64,000 bases of DNA from Marinobacterium sp. (GCA_025800125.1 JAOXSF010000026.1:1-64000); one strand, 5' to 3'. Positions 21,276 through 31,865 are shown, counted from the stretch's first letter. The notes: a model not told the origin generated them from the letters alone. Program-made: numbers and translations.

Positions 21276-22553
21276 ATGTTGACGCTGGAAGGCAAAAAGA
21301 TTTGTGTGCTGGGGCTGGGCTATGTTGGCTTGCCGCTGGCGGTTGAGCTGGGCAAGAACATGCCAACAGTGGGTTTTGATATTAATGCAGCCCGTGTTGC
21401 TGAACTGCAGACCGGTCAGGACAGTACCCTGGAAGTAGAACCAGAACTACTGGCTGAAGCGACTCAGCTCAGTTATACCGCTGAGCTGGCTGGTGTGGCG
21501 GATTGCAACATTTACATTGTGACCGTACCGACACCGGTAGATGATCATAAACAGCCGGATCTCAGTCCATTACGCAACGCCAGTGCTGCCATTGGTGAAG
21601 TGCTGAACGAAGGCGATATTGTCATCTATGAATCGACAGTCTATCCGGGGGCAACAGAAGAGGTGTGTGTTGCCGAGCTGGAGCGGGTGTCAGGCCTGAA
21701 GTACAACGCGCAGTTCTATGTTGGGTATAGTCCGGAACGGATCAATCCGGGTGATAAACAGCATCGTTTGCCGACCATTGTTAAGGTGACTTCAGGTTCA
21801 ACCCCCGAGGTTGCTGAGCTGGTGGACCAGCTTTATCGCAGTATTATTACCGCGGGTACTTATAAAGCCAGCAGTATCAAGGTGGCAGAGGCGTCCAAGG
21901 TGATTGAAAATACCCAGCGCGACTTGAATATTGCACTGGTTAATGAACTGTCAATTATTTTTGAGCGTATTGGTGTTGATACGCTGGAAGTGTTGGAAGC
22001 GGCTGGTACCAAATGGAACTTTCTGCCGTTTCGTCCGGGGCTGGTGGGCGGGCATTGCATCGGTGTTGATCCGTACTATCTGACATACAAGTCTCAGTCA
22101 CTTGGTTATTTCCCGGATGTAATTTTGGCAGGCCGTCGTATTAACGATGGTATGGGGCAACATGTTGCCTCTCGCGTTATCAAGCTGATGGTTAAAAAAG
22201 GTATTACCGTACCGGGTTCCCGTCTGTTGATTTTGGGGCTGAGTTTCAAGGAAAATTGCCCGGATATTCGTAATACCCGCGTTGTTGATTTACTGGACGA
22301 GTTCAGGGATTACCAGATTGAGGTGGATATCCATGACCCTTGGGTCGACCCGGCTGATGCGCGCCATGAATATGGTATTGAGCTGACTGAACAGCTGCAT
22401 AACGGCCATTATGATGCGGTGGTGCTGGCGGTGAATCATCAGCAGTTCCAGCAGATGGGCCCGGACGCAATTCATGATCTGGGCCGTAAAAAACATGTGC
22501 TGTTTGATGTGAAATCAGCACTGCCTGTGGCATGCAGTGACGGGCGGCTCTGA
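21276..22553 (+). CDS. UDP-sugar dehydrogenase (TviB/WbpO-like)
   Basis: A 425-residue nucleotide-sugar 6-dehydrogenase. The NAD-binding loop is GLGYVG (13-18). The middle domain has [17 protein letters not shown]. The catalytic cysteine is C261 in [12 protein letters not shown], and the C-terminal domain has [16 protein letters not shown]. This pattern fits the UDP-HexNAc dehydrogenase branch (TviB/WbpO) used for O-antigen or capsule sugars, more than UDP-glucose dehydrogenase. No epimerase or glycosyltransferase is adjacent, so the substrate is not certain. ATG at 21276 is the only family-consistent start. Confidence 0.88.
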   Translation: MLTLEGKKICVLGLGYVGLPLAVELGKNMPTVGFDINAARVAELQTGQDSTLEVEPELLAEATQLSYTAELAGVADCNIYIVTVPTPVDDHKQPDLSPLRNASAAIGEVLNEGDIVIYESTVYPGATEEVCVAELERVSGLKYNAQFYVGYSPERINPGDKQHRLPTIVKVTSGSTPEVAELVDQLYRSIITAGTYKASSIKVAEASKVIENTQRDLNIALVNELSIIFERIGVDTLEVLEAAGTKWNFLPFRPGLVGGHCIGVDPYYLTYKSQSLGYFPDVILAGRRINDGMGQHVASRVIKLMVKKGITVPGSRLLILGLSFKENCPDIRNTRVVDLLDEFRDYQIEVDIHDPWVDPADARHEYGIELTEQLHNGHYDAVVLAVNHQQFQQMGPDAIHDLGRKKHVLFDVKSALPVACSDGRL

Positions 22554-22613
22554 TCAGATTGGCTGTGCCTGGCCATTTTTACCTGCCCAGCACAGTGAGC
22601 CGCAAGTTTAATA

Positions 22614-22642
22614 AAAGCCTCGTAGTGATATTACGAGGCTTT
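22614..22642 (+). terminator. Bidirectional terminator between the dehydrogenase gene and hinT
   Basis: AAAGCCTCGTA (22614-22624) pairs exactly with TACGAGGCTTT (22632-22642) around a 7-base loop. T-rich tails occur on the + side (TTTGTTGTT) and A-rich bases before it (AATAAAA), so it can serve both convergent genes. Confidence 0.85.
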
Positions 22643-22671
22643 GTTGTTATCGCGCCTGTTCGAAGCGCTTT

Positions 22672-23043
22672 TTACTGCTCCACAGGCTGTTTCAGTGTTT
22701 CCTGATAAGGAGGCCAGCCGAGTGGTTTTCCTGCCAGTACGTGCAGGTGAATATGGAAAACGGTCTGGCCACCATATTCATTGCAGTTGAATACGGTACG
22801 GTAGCCGTCTTCAGCAAAGCCCATCTTTTTGCCCAGTTTGCCTGCTGTCTGAATCATCCGGCCGACCAGCGCCTGATCTTCATCAGCAATATCATTCAGA
22901 GTGCGAATCTTTTTTTTTGGTACGACCAGAAAATGTACTGGGGCCTGTGGGCTGATGTCATTAAAAGCGATGACGTACTCATCTTCGTAGATGATGTCTG
23001 CCGGGATTTCGCGGGCGATAATTTTCAGAAACAGATCTTCCAT
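22672..23043 (-). CDS. hinT: HIT family purine nucleoside phosphoramidase HinT
   Basis: A 123-residue protein with the histidine triad HIHLHVLAG near the C-terminus and the N-terminal EDLFLKIIAREIPADIIYEDE and FNDISPQAPVHFLVVPKK segments. It hydrolyses nucleotide phosphoramidates and acyl-adenylates. ATG at 23043 is preceded by AGGTG ~8 bases upstream; a GTG three codons earlier is also possible. Confidence 0.93.
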   Translation of the reverse strand: MEDLFLKIIAREIPADIIYEDEYVIAFNDISPQAPVHFLVVPKKKIRTLNDIADEDQALVGRMIQTAGKLGKKMGFAEDGYRTVFNCNEYGGQTVFHIHLHVLAGKPLGWPPYQETLKQPVEQ

Positions 23044-23204
23044 TGTACTCACACCTGATCAGTTGGTTTGACTCAGTATACCCTGTGATCAAATTTTCCG
23101 GTGCTCAAATCATAGAGAGCGATTGCTGGAAATAGTGGCGCATGAAATGGTATGAGAAAGGAAAGACGATGGCCGCTGATTGTTAAATAAAATAAGGCCG
23201 GTCC

Positions 23205-23238
23205 CGTCCTTAAATAAAAGGCGGCCCAGAGGGCCGCC
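23205..23238 (-). terminator. Terminator after ycgB
   Basis: Read on the minus strand, GGCGGCCC pairs with GGGCCGCC (23220-23238) around a 3-base loop and is followed by TTTTATTTAAGG. It ends the ycgB transcript. Confidence 0.85.
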
Positions 23239-23277
23239 GGAGCAGAGCAGAAGTGGTGCCGGTCTTCTGGTGAGCAT

Positions 23278-24861
23278 TCAGATGGCGGCAGTCACTTCCT
23301 GGTGGTGCTGAGGTTGGGATGGACAATGGTAAGCCTGTACTACATCACCTTCAGGGGTGACAGATTCCAGATGGACATTGAACCCCCAGAGGCGGTGCAT
23401 ATGGCGTAATACTTCGTCGGTGCTATCACCCATTGGCTGACCGCTATAGCGAAAATGGCGCAATGTAAGTGAGCGATCACCCCGGACATCGACGTTGTAA
23501 ACCTGAATATTCGGCTCCCGGTTACCCAGATTGTACTGGGCGGCCAGGTCTTCGCGTACCTGGCGGTAGCCACTTTCATTGTGAATGGATGAGACTTTCA
23601 GTGTCGGGTTGCTGGCATCATCCAGAATGGTGAATAGTTTCAGCTCGCGGATCAGACGTGGAGAGAGATACTGCAGGATAAAGCTTTCATCCTTATAGTT
23701 GCACATTGCATGGTGCAGCGCTTCCAGCCAGTCTGTTCCAGCCAGGTCCGGGAACCATTCGCGATCTTCATCGGTTGGGTCTTCGCAGATGCGACGAATG
23801 TCCTGCATCATATTGAAACCCAGGGTATATGGGTTAATACCGTTAAAATAAGGGCTATCAAAGGCGGGCTGGAATACCACACTGGAATGCGAGTGCAGGA
23901 ATTCCATCATGAAGCCATCGGTGACCAGTCCCTCGTCATACATATGGTTCAGCAGTGTGTAGTGCCAGAAGGTTGCCCAGCCCTCATTCATTACCTGAGT
24001 CTGCTTCTGTGGGTAGAAATACTGAGCAACCTTGCGCACGATACGCACGATCTCACGCTGCCACGGCTCCAGCAGTGGTGCGTTTTTCTCAATAAAGTAA
24101 AGCAGGTTTTCCTCTGGCTCAGCTGGGAAGCGTATTTCCTGTTCTACCTCTTCGGTCTGTTTCTGTGGAATGGTATTCCACAACTGATTCAGATGGCGCT
24201 GGATATACTCCTCTCGTGCCTGCTGACGTTCGCGTTCCTCTGCCGGGGTCAGTGGTTTGGGGCGCATGTAACGGTTCACACCGTAATTCATCAGTGCATG
24301 ACAGGAATCGAGAAGTTCTTCGACTGCCTGTACACCGTGGCGTTCTTCGCACTTGGCAATGTAGTTTTTGGCAAACAGTAGATAGTCGATAATGGACGAA
24401 GCATCAGTCCAGGTACGAAACAGGTAGTTGCCTTTGAAAAACGAGTTGTGGCCATAACAGGCATGGGCAATAACCAGTGCCTGCATGGTCATGGTGTTTT
24501 CTTCCATCAGGTAGGCGATACAAGGGTCCGAGTTGATCACAATCTCGTACGCCAGTCCCATTCTGCCGCGCTTGTAGTTCTGTTCGGTTTCAACGAATTG
24601 CTTACCAAATGACCAGTGACTATAGTTCAGTGGCATGCCCACAGAGGAGTAGGCATCCATCATCTGTTCTGAGGTAATTACCTCAATCTGGTTGGGGTAG
24701 GTGTCCAGTTTATATTCGGCGGCAATCCGGGCGATCTCTTCGTCGTACTGTTGAATCAGCTCGAAATTCCACTCCGGGCCGGTGGAGATAGGCTGCCGTT
24801 TTTTGCCTGTGGCAGCCGTTGGTGTCGTACTGTGTGTTGATTGCGTTTTATGGATAGTCAT
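23278..24861 (-). CDS. ycgB: SpoVR family protein YcgB
   Basis: A 527-residue soluble protein of the SpoVR/YcgB family. Recognisable segments include [58 protein letters not shown] and [11 protein letters not shown]. The biochemical role is unknown. In enterobacteria it is co-inherited with yeaG (prkA) and yeaH and linked to stationary-phase and nitrogen stress. It is the last gene of prkA-yeaH-ycgB, and its ATG overlaps the yeaH stop by 4 bases. Confidence 0.92.
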   Translation of the reverse strand: MTIHKTQSTHSTTPTAATGKKRQPISTGPEWNFELIQQYDEEIARIAAEYKLDTYPNQIEVITSEQMMDAYSSVGMPLNYSHWSFGKQFVETEQNYKRGRMGLAYEIVINSDPCIAYLMEENTMTMQALVIAHACYGHNSFFKGNYLFRTWTDASSIIDYLLFAKNYIAKCEERHGVQAVEELLDSCHALMNYGVNRYMRPKPLTPAEERERQQAREEYIQRHLNQLWNTIPQKQTEEVEQEIRFPAEPEENLLYFIEKNAPLLEPWQREIVRIVRKVAQYFYPQKQTQVMNEGWATFWHYTLLNHMYDEGLVTDGFMMEFLHSHSSVVFQPAFDSPYFNGINPYTLGFNMMQDIRRICEDPTDEDREWFPDLAGTDWLEALHHAMCNYKDESFILQYLSPRLIRELKLFTILDDASNPTLKVSSIHNESGYRQVREDLAAQYNLGNREPNIQVYNVDVRGDRSLTLRHFRYSGQPMGDSTDEVLRHMHRLWGFNVHLESVTPEGDVVQAYHCPSQPQHHQEVTAAI

Positions 24862-26147
24862 GCCGCGCCCTCCGTTTTCTTCTCGAAGAGTTTGCGGAAT
24901 ACCGGATAGATATCCGCCGGGTCTTCGATCTGATGCATGGCGAAGTTCTCATTCCATTTCTGTTGCAGATTTTCGTACTCCATCCACAGATTCTGGTGTG
25001 GGCCCGTTGTTATTTCCACATAGGAGAAATACTGCACGAAGGGCAATACACGCTGGTCCAGAATACGGCCACAAACGTCGGAGTCGCCATCCCAGTTATC
25101 ACCGTCAGATGCCTGTGCGACGTAGACGTTCCAGTCTGTTGCGTTATAACGTTGTTCCAGGACGTCAGCGGTCATATTCAGTGCACTGGAGACGATGGTT
25201 CCTCCGGTTTCACGGGAGTAGAAAAATTCTTGTTCATCTACTTCTTTGGCGTGGGTATGGTGGCGAATAAATACCACCTCAATATGTTTGTAGTTCCGTT
25301 TCAGGAACAGGTAGAGCAGGATAAAAAAGCGCTTGGCCATATCCTTGATGCTCTGGGTCATAGAGCCGGACACGTCCATGACACAAAACATTACTGCTTT
25401 GCTGGAGGGCACAGGCACCTTGATCATATTGTTGTACTTGATGTCGAAATCGTCGATCCAGGGCAGGCGTTTAATCAGTGTTTTCTGCTCGTCGATCTCA
25501 GCTTGCAGCAGGGCGATCTGTTCAGCCCCTTCTTCGTCAGACATACGGTTGCGGATCGACTCGATCTCACGCTCAAGCTCGCGGATACGGCGGCGTTCTT
25601 TGCCTGTCAGCGCGATACGGCGCATATTGGCAGCTTTCAGGGAGCGCACAATATGAATTTTGTCTGGTGAGCCAGCGTTGGTGAAGCCGGCTCGCCGGGT
25701 TTCAAACTGGGTCGCATCTTTCAGTTGCTTTTTCACCAGGTAAGGTAGCTCCAGCCCTTCAAACATGAAGTCCAGGAACTCATCCTGATTAATCTGGAAA
25801 GTGAAGTCGTCTTCCCCTTCACCCTGGTTGCTGGCGTTGCCGGAGCCACTGCCACCACCGCCACTACCGCCTTGTGGGCGCTGGAATTCATCACCAGGTA
25901 CAAACTCCTTGTTACCAGGAAAGACCCGTTTACGTACTCCGCCTTCGCCATGATGGAAGTTAGGCTCGGAAATATCCCGTCGCGGAATGGTAACGCTGCC
26001 GCCTTTATCCATATCGGTGATAGAACGCTGGTTGACAGCGTCCTCAACGGCTTCCTTGATGTGTTTACGGTAACGACGCAGGAAGCGCTGGCGGTTGACG
26101 GTGCTCTTTTTCTTCGCGTTCAGGCGGCGGTCGATGATATAGCTCAT
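24858..26147 (-). CDS. yeaH: DUF444/UPF0229 protein YeaH
   Basis: A 429-residue protein. The N-terminus is basic ([20 protein letters not shown]), a Gly/Ser-rich linker lies near residues 90-105, and a von Willebrand A-like domain in the C-terminal half has the metal-site start DVSGSM. These proteins are thought to act with the PrkA kinase, possibly as its substrate or adaptor. It sits between prkA and ycgB, 302 bp below the prkA stop. Confidence 0.93.
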   Translation of the reverse strand: MSYIIDRRLNAKKKSTVNRQRFLRRYRKHIKEAVEDAVNQRSITDMDKGGSVTIPRRDISEPNFHHGEGGVRKRVFPGNKEFVPGDEFQRPQGGSGGGGSGSGNASNQGEGEDDFTFQINQDEFLDFMFEGLELPYLVKKQLKDATQFETRRAGFTNAGSPDKIHIVRSLKAANMRRIALTGKERRRIRELEREIESIRNRMSDEEGAEQIALLQAEIDEQKTLIKRLPWIDDFDIKYNNMIKVPVPSSKAVMFCVMDVSGSMTQSIKDMAKRFFILLYLFLKRNYKHIEVVFIRHHTHAKEVDEQEFFYSRETGGTIVSSALNMTADVLEQRYNATDWNVYVAQASDGDNWDGDSDVCGRILDQRVLPFVQYFSYVEITTGPHQNLWMEYENLQQKWNENFAMHQIEDPADIYPVFRKLFEKKTEGAA

Positions 26148-26449
26148 GTTCGCTCCCCCCGGGGTTATGTTTGCTCGGTATGACCAGGTCTGGGTCTGAC
26201 TCTCTGGTGATAACTGTCATGCTCTGATTGCAAACAGCTCAGGTTTCAGTCTGCTCTTGGTGCAGTAAACGCTGATTTCAGATATGGCCGACAGTCTTAC
26301 CAGGACCGCTTCAGCGTCAGTGGCGCCGGGCTGCCCCCTTGATTCTGGGTAACGGGCTGTATGGTTTCAGCATGAGTTACCCGGTTATGATCTGATACCG
26401 GCGGACAGTTGTGCTGCCCGCCGGTAGATGACAGTGTCAGTTGACTGTC
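26148..26449 (-). other. Gap between prkA and yeaH with a strong hairpin
   Basis: About 300 bp without a gene between two genes of one strand. It holds the hairpin at 26396-26426. No good promoter could be assigned by eye, so yeaH may be read through from prkA or have its own start here. Confidence 0.4.
26396..26426 (-). terminator. Stem-loop just after prkA
   Basis: ACCGGCGG pairs with CCGCCGGT, extended inward by CAG/CTG around a TTGTG loop. No T run follows, so it may be an mRNA stabiliser or partial terminator that sets prkA above yeaH-ycgB expression. Confidence 0.5.
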
Positions 26450-28372
26450 TTACTGGGATTTACGGACACGGATATACCACTCTGAGAGTAGTCGTACCTG
26501 TTTCTCGGTGTAGCCGCGCTCGGTCATCCGTTTCACGAACTCGCTGTGTTTCTTCTGATCTTCGCTGGAGGCTTTGGCATTGAACGAGATTACCGGCAGC
26601 AGATCTTCCGTGTTGGAGAACATTTTTTTCTCAATCACTGTGCGCATCTTTTCATAGCTGCTCCAGGCTGGGTTTTTACCGTGATTACCGGCACGGGCTC
26701 GCAGTACAAAGTTAACGATCTCATGACGGAAGTCTTTCGGGTTACTGATACCAGCCGGTTTCTCGATTTTCTCCAGTTCTTCGTTGATTGCCTGACGGTC
26801 AAGAATGTCACCGGTTTCCGGGTCACGGTATTCCTGATCCTGAATCCAGAAATCAGCATAAGTGACATAACGGTCAAAGATGTTCTGACCGTACTCCGAG
26901 TAAGATTCCAGATAAGCGGTCTGGATCTCTTTGCCGAGGAACTCGATATACTTCGGTGCAATGTATTCCTTCAGGAAGCCCAGATAACGTTCCTGTACTT
27001 CAGTCGGGAACTGCTGCTGCTCGATCTCTTTCTCCAGTACATAGAGCAGGTGTACCGGGTTGGCGGCGACTTCTGCCGGGTCGAAGTTGAATACCTTGGA
27101 CAGGATTTTGAAGGCGAAACGGGTGGACAGGCCATCCATGCCTTCATCAACACCAGCAGCATCTTTGTATTCCTGCAATGACTTGGCTTTTGGGTCAGTA
27201 TCTTTCAGGTTTTCACCGTCATAGATACGCATTTTGGAGTACAGGCTGGAATTTTCCGGTTCTTTCACGCGGGACAGCACGGTGAACTGCGCCAGCATAT
27301 TGAGGGTATCCGGTGCGCAGGGTGCTTTTGACAGTGAGCTGTGTTCCAGCAGCTTGGTGTAGATATTGATCTCTTCCGTAATCCGCGTGCAGTACGGTAC
27401 CTTGACGATGTAAATACGGTCAATGAAGGCTTCATTGGTTTTGTTGTTACGGAAGCTTTGCCATTCTGATTCGTTGGAATGTGCCAGCAGAATGCCTTCA
27501 TACGGAATTGCGCCCATGCCTTCGGTACTGTTGTAGTTGCCTTCCTGGGTTGCTGTCAGCAGTGGATGCAGTACCTTGACCGGAGCTTTGAACATTTCGA
27601 CAAATTCCATCAACCCCTGGTTGGCTCTACAGAGTGCACCGGAGAAGCTGTAGGCGTCCGGGTCATGTTGTGGAAAGTCTTCCAGTTTACGAATATCCAC
27701 TTTACCCACCAGGCTGGAGATATCCTGGTTATTTTCGTCACCGGGTTCCGTTTTGGCCACAGCGATCTGGTCCAGTATAGAAGGGTAGAGTTTGACCACG
27801 CGGAACTGCGATAGATCTCCGCCATATTCGTGCAGGCGCTTTACTGCCCATGGCGACATGATACCTTTCAGGCAGCGACTGGGGATTCCGTACTCCTGCT
27901 CCAGCAGATCAGCATCTTCATCCGGGTTGAACAGTCCTAGTGGGGACTCAAAAACCGGTGAACCTTTGATGGCATAAAACGGAATATGCTCCATCAGGTG
28001 TTTCAGACGTTCTGCCAGTGAGGATTTACCACCCCCGACCGGGCCGAGCAGGTATAGGATCTGTTTGCGCTCTTCCAGCCCCTGGGCGGCATGTTTGAAA
28101 TAGGAAACAATGTTCTCAATCGCTTCTTCCATGCCATAGAACTCGCTGAAGGCCGGGTAGCGTTTGATCAGTTTGTTAGAAAAGATTCGACTGGTACGTG
28201 GGTCCAGTGAAGTATCAATCAGTTCAGGTTCACCAATGGCCTGCAGCATACGCTCAGAGGCGCTGGCATAGACCGTCGGGTCCTGCTTACAGAGCTGCAG
28301 GTACTCCTGCAGACTCATTTCTTCCTGTTGTGTAGCGGCATAGCGTGATTTGTAGTGGTCGAAAATGCTCAT
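26450..28372 (-). CDS. prkA: PrkA-type serine protein kinase (YeaG)
   Basis: A 640-residue protein. An AAA-type ATPase domain has Walker A GPVGGGKSS (110-118), followed by the PrkA-specific C-terminal region. The start is MSIFDHYKSRY at 28372, matching the E. coli YeaG N-terminus and placed ~9 bases after GGAAGG. It phosphorylates proteins and is tied to nitrogen-starvation and general stress responses. The 211-bp upstream gap has a TTGACA at 28532-28537 (minus strand) with only a poor -10 partner. Confidence 0.95.
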   Translation of the reverse strand: MSIFDHYKSRYAATQQEEMSLQEYLQLCKQDPTVYASASERMLQAIGEPELIDTSLDPRTSRIFSNKLIKRYPAFSEFYGMEEAIENIVSYFKHAAQGLEERKQILYLLGPVGGGKSSLAERLKHLMEHIPFYAIKGSPVFESPLGLFNPDEDADLLEQEYGIPSRCLKGIMSPWAVKRLHEYGGDLSQFRVVKLYPSILDQIAVAKTEPGDENNQDISSLVGKVDIRKLEDFPQHDPDAYSFSGALCRANQGLMEFVEMFKAPVKVLHPLLTATQEGNYNSTEGMGAIPYEGILLAHSNESEWQSFRNNKTNEAFIDRIYIVKVPYCTRITEEINIYTKLLEHSSLSKAPCAPDTLNMLAQFTVLSRVKEPENSSLYSKMRIYDGENLKDTDPKAKSLQEYKDAAGVDEGMDGLSTRFAFKILSKVFNFDPAEVAANPVHLLYVLEKEIEQQQFPTEVQERYLGFLKEYIAPKYIEFLGKEIQTAYLESYSEYGQNIFDRYVTYADFWIQDQEYRDPETGDILDRQAINEELEKIEKPAGISNPKDFRHEIVNFVLRARAGNHGKNPAWSSYEKMRTVIEKKMFSNTEDLLPVISFNAKASSEDQKKHSEFVKRMTERGYTEKQVRLLSEWYIRVRKSQ

Positions 28373-28591
28373 GATGTTCACCTTCCTTATCTGCTCTGCT
28401 CTGCACTGAGAATCGGCGGCGTTACTTCATTTACTGCATTGGGTTGGTCGCATCTCAGATCTTGTAAAGCTCTGTTGCCTGTTGTGTTATCAGGCCCAGT
28501 AACTTCTGACAGTTTAGTTCACATATCAGGCTGTCAACCTGGCTTAACACTTATGACACCAGGCTATGGGTTTGATTCAGATCAATTACAA

Positions 28592-29731
28592 TCATTTGGC
28601 AAACGGTTGTTTCAGGCTGTCGATCACTGCTGCCAGGAAACGTGCGGCCTCACCACCGGTTGCGACCCGGTGATCAAAGCTCAGCGACAGTGGCAATTGG
28701 CGGCGTAGCTGTAAACTGCCATTAACAGCAACGGCTTGTTCTCGAATGGCTCCTGCTCCCAGAATAGCGACTTGAGGCGGTACCACGACAGGGGTCGCAT
28801 AGCGGCCTGTCAGGGTACCAAAATTGCTCAGGGTAATGGTGGCACCCTGAAGCTCCGAAGGTGGGATGGTGCGAGCTCGGACATCAGCCCGCAGGCTTTC
28901 CAGGCCGTCTCGCAGGTCTTGTGCGCAGCGCTGGTTTATATTCCGCAACACCGGTACAAACAGCCCCTGTTCGGTGTCAACGGCGACGCCAAGCTGTACA
29001 TCTTCATGTTGGCGCAGAGTCATGTTACGACCATCAAACCAGCTGTTGAGAATAGGTTCTGCAGTGCAACCAGCGGCGATGGCCTGAATCAATCTCAGGG
29101 TTATATCTGTGTGGTCAGGCCAGTCATGGATGTCCGCATCTTCGAACAGTGTGACCGGCACCACTTCGGCATGGGACTGGCTCATGGCGCGGGACATCTG
29201 CTTGCGTACGCCGCGCAGTGGCTCCACCGGGCCGTGCAGGCGGTTCATATCGGCTGCTTTCTGTACATCGTCCGGGGTGATACTGCCCCTTTGTCCGCTA
29301 CCGGACAGTGTAGTCAGGTCGACCCGCAGCCGTTGTGCCAGTGCCCGCACTGCCGGTGTTGCGCGGATGTTCTGGCGAGCAGCTGCGCTCTGGTGAACCC
29401 GGCTGCTGGGCGCGGCACCGATAATAAAGTCATCACTCCCCGTATTTTCGCTTGCGGTTGTGATGGTGCCGACGACGGTACCTGAGTCGTCCTGTTCTTC
29501 ATTCGCAAACTCGATCAGCGGTTCACCAGTATGGATGGTGTCGCCCGCAGCACCAAACAGGTGAGCAATTTCACCATCTTGTGGTGAAGGCACTTCAATG
29601 ATCGCTTTAGCGGTTTCTACCGATACCAGAATCTGATCGGTCTTGACCTGATCACCCTCGTTGACATGCCATTCCACAATTTCTGCTTCTGGCAGGCCTT
29701 CTCCCAGGTCGGGCAGTTTGAAATATTTCAT
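28592..29731 (-). CDS. 2-oxo acid dehydrogenase E2 (dihydrolipoyl acyltransferase)
   Basis: A 379-residue protein with a lipoyl domain (lipoyl lysine K42 in ETAKA), an E3-binding domain (RATPAVRALAQRLRVDLTTL, ~123-145) and a C-terminal acyltransferase domain. It transfers the branched-chain acyl group to CoA. The usual HxxxDG catalytic motif reads HRVATG here, with Thr in place of Asp. It is the last gene of a leucine-dehydrogenase/E1alpha/E1beta/E2 operon, which argues for a branched-chain 2-oxo acid (BkdB-like) substrate and not pyruvate. Confidence 0.9.
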   Translation of the reverse strand: MKYFKLPDLGEGLPEAEIVEWHVNEGDQVKTDQILVSVETAKAIIEVPSPQDGEIAHLFGAAGDTIHTGEPLIEFANEEQDDSGTVVGTITTASENTGSDDFIIGAAPSSRVHQSAAARQNIRATPAVRALAQRLRVDLTTLSGSGQRGSITPDDVQKAADMNRLHGPVEPLRGVRKQMSRAMSQSHAEVVPVTLFEDADIHDWPDHTDITLRLIQAIAAGCTAEPILNSWFDGRNMTLRQHEDVQLGVAVDTEQGLFVPVLRNINQRCAQDLRDGLESLRADVRARTIPPSELQGATITLSNFGTLTGRYATPVVVPPQVAILGAGAIREQAVAVNGSLQLRRQLPLSLSFDHRVATGGEAARFLAAVIDSLKQPFAK

Positions 29732-29797
29732 GACGTGCTCCTTGGGCCTGGCTTGTCGTGGCCGGGCCTGTCTCTGTCAGAGCTGAGCAGCCGATAT

Positions 29798-30784
29798 TCA
29801 GCTGAATGCCAGTGTCTGCTGCACAGCGTCCATTATGTCAGTGGTGTTAGGCAGGTAGTGATCTTCCAGTCGGTAGTAGGGCATTACGGTGTCATAGCCA
29901 GTAACGCGAGCGATGGGGGCTTGCAGATCAAGTAGGCCTTTCTCTGCCAGTGTTGCTGCGATTTCGGCGCCGACACCACCACTACGAGGGGCTTCATGGA
30001 CGATGACACAACGGCCTGTTTTGCGTACCGAAGCCAGCAGGGTTTCGGTATCCAGTGGGCTGATACTGGCGACATCAATCACTTCACAGCTGATACCTTG
30101 TGCTGCCAGGTGATCTGCTGCTTGCAGTGTTTCCGTGACAATGGCACCCCAGCTGATTAGGGTAATATCCTGGCCTTCGCGCAGGGTGAAGCAGCTGCCC
30201 AGCGGTAATGGTACGCCATTATCCTCCACCGGCTGTTTACTGGCCCGATAGATCCGTTTGGGTTCCAGAAATATAACCGGGTCCGGGCTGTTGATTGCTC
30301 CCAGCAGCAGGCCATAGGCACGTGCCGGTGAAGAGGGGATCACAACTCGCAGGCCAGGAATATGAGCCAGCAGAGCTTCGGTGCTTTCGCTGTGGTGTTC
30401 CGGGGCATGAATGCCACCACCAAAAGGGGCGCGAAGTACCATCGGGCAGGTCAGTCTGCCGCGTGTACGATTACGTAGCCGGGCGGCATGGCAGATAATC
30501 TGCTCCATGGTGGGGAAGATAAACCCCATAAACTGAATTTCAGCCACCGGTTTCAGCCCCTGTGCGGCCATGCCAACAGTCAGACCGGCAATCATGGTTT
30601 CTGCCAGCGGTGTGTCCAGTACCCGTCGTTGGCCAAACTGTTCACGAAGATCAACAGTGGCGCGAAATACACCGCCATTAGGGCCAACATCTTCACCCAG
30701 TACCACCACGTTCTGGTCATCCTGCATGGCCCGTTTCAGTGCCAGATTGACCGCTTCCACCAGAGTAATGTTATGCGTCGTCAT
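29798..30784 (-). CDS. 2-oxo acid dehydrogenase E1 beta subunit
   Basis: A 328-residue protein with the transketolase pyrimidine-binding fold (LVEAVNLALKRAMQDDQNVVVLGEDVG, DTPLAETMIAGLTVGMA) and a C-terminal transketolase domain (VHEAPRSGGVGAEIAATL). It pairs with E1alpha to decarboxylate branched-chain 2-oxo acids. The open frame runs up to 31147, but that extension is antisense-like low-quality sequence. ATG at 30784 overlaps the E1alpha end by 14 bases and is preceded by GGAGGAAG. Confidence 0.92.
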   Translation of the reverse strand: MTTHNITLVEAVNLALKRAMQDDQNVVVLGEDVGPNGGVFRATVDLREQFGQRRVLDTPLAETMIAGLTVGMAAQGLKPVAEIQFMGFIFPTMEQIICHAARLRNRTRGRLTCPMVLRAPFGGGIHAPEHHSESTEALLAHIPGLRVVIPSSPARAYGLLLGAINSPDPVIFLEPKRIYRASKQPVEDNGVPLPLGSCFTLREGQDITLISWGAIVTETLQAADHLAAQGISCEVIDVASISPLDTETLLASVRKTGRCVIVHEAPRSGGVGAEIAATLAEKGLLDLQAPIARVTGYDTVMPYYRLEDHYLPNTTDIMDAVQQTLAFS

Positions 30785-31865
30785 GATGGCTTCCTCCCTG
30801 CATGGCTCGAACCTGCGCCCAATCCCGCTGTTCTTGCAGACGGGCAGGCAGTTCGGCATAAAGGTGATCAAACATGCTTTCAACCGGTTGGGCGGGGGTG
30901 GCCAGATAATGGTCAACAGCGCGCTGTACCATCTGACTGACCTCCTCCTGCCAGGCTTTCTCACGGGCCTCATCCCACCAGCCCTGCTGATGAAGGAAGC
31001 CTTGCAAGCGCCGGATTGGTTCGCGCTCCCAGCCTGCTTTGAGTTCTTCGTTGTCCCGGTAGCGAGTAGCGTCGTCCGCAGTGGTGTGATCCGATAATCG
31101 ATAACTGATCGCTTCGATAAGTGTTGGGCCTTTACCGTCACGGGCACGCTCCAGTGCCCGGTTCAGTACTTCGTGCATGGCAATGGCATCATTGCCATCG
31201 ACCTGCTCGCCCCGTATACCTGCACCAAAGGCTTTCTGTGCTAGTGTCTGGGCACCACATTGAATGGCACGGGGCACTGAAATTGCCCACTGATTATTGT
31301 TAACCACAAACACCACCGGCAGTTGCCAGGCGCCAGCGACATTGAGAGCCTCCATAAAGTCACCCTTAGAAGTGCCGCCGTCACCACAGACGGTCAGTGC
31401 AGCGCGTTTCTCACCCCGGATTTTCATTGCTGATGCGACACCGCAAGCATGTAACGCCTGTGTAGCAATGGGGACACAGTTTGGAAAATCCTGATTCATA
31501 CCGGCACAGGCGTTACCGCGCTCATCGCCTCCCCAATACAGCAGTATCTCTTCCATAGCCGCGCCGCGCAGGTACTGGCTGGCGTGATTACGGTAGTAGG
31601 GCACCAGTACATCATCAGGCTGCATACACAGACCGATGCTGACATCAATCGCTTCGGAGCCCAGCATGGAGGCATAGGTGCCCATTTGGCCTGTGCGTTG
31701 CAGGGCGATAGCTTTGGTGTCCAGCGCACGGGCCAGCACCATATTTCGGTAACAGCACTGTAGCCAGTCGGTCAGTGCCGGATTGTCGGGCAGGGGTTTT
31801 AACAGCTGTCCCTGAGTATCGAGGTAACGAGTCAGGTGGATTTCACCCTGGAATACGGAGTCCAT
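30771..31865 (-). CDS. 2-oxo acid dehydrogenase E1 alpha subunit
   Basis: A 364-residue thiamine diphosphate enzyme. The TPP motif is GDGGTSKGDFMEALNVAG ... NNNQWAIS. The phosphorylation-loop-like region has YRLSDHTTADDATRYR, typical of branched-chain E1alpha. It performs the oxidative decarboxylation with E1beta. GGAGGGAAT lies just before the ATG. It is followed by E1beta with a 14-bp overlap. Confidence 0.93.
   Translation of the reverse strand: MDSVFQGEIHLTRYLDTQGQLLKPLPDNPALTDWLQCCYRNMVLARALDTKAIALQRTGQMGTYASMLGSEAIDVSIGLCMQPDDVLVPYYRNHASQYLRGAAMEEILLYWGGDERGNACAGMNQDFPNCVPIATQALHACGVASAMKIRGEKRAALTVCGDGGTSKGDFMEALNVAGAWQLPVVFVVNNNQWAISVPRAIQCGAQTLAQKAFGAGIRGEQVDGNDAIAMHEVLNRALERARDGKGPTLIEAISYRLSDHTTADDATRYRDNEELKAGWEREPIRRLQGFLHQQGWWDEAREKAWQEEVSQMVQRAVDHYLATPAQPVESMFDHLYAELPARLQEQRDWAQVRAMQGGSHHDDA

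Noticed and set aside
21112-21366. 85-codon N-terminal extension of MnmC
   Set aside because: It has no similarity to the family and runs into the divergent dehydrogenase gene.
23710-25670. Plus-strand frames of 223 and 245 codons opposite ycgB and yeaH
   Set aside because: They overlap fully with two well-supported conserved genes and show no family motif.
30785-31147. 121-codon N-terminal extension of E1 beta
   Set aside because: It lies within E1 alpha coding sequence in another frame, is Pro/Arg-rich, and a good ribosome site precedes the internal ATG at 30784.
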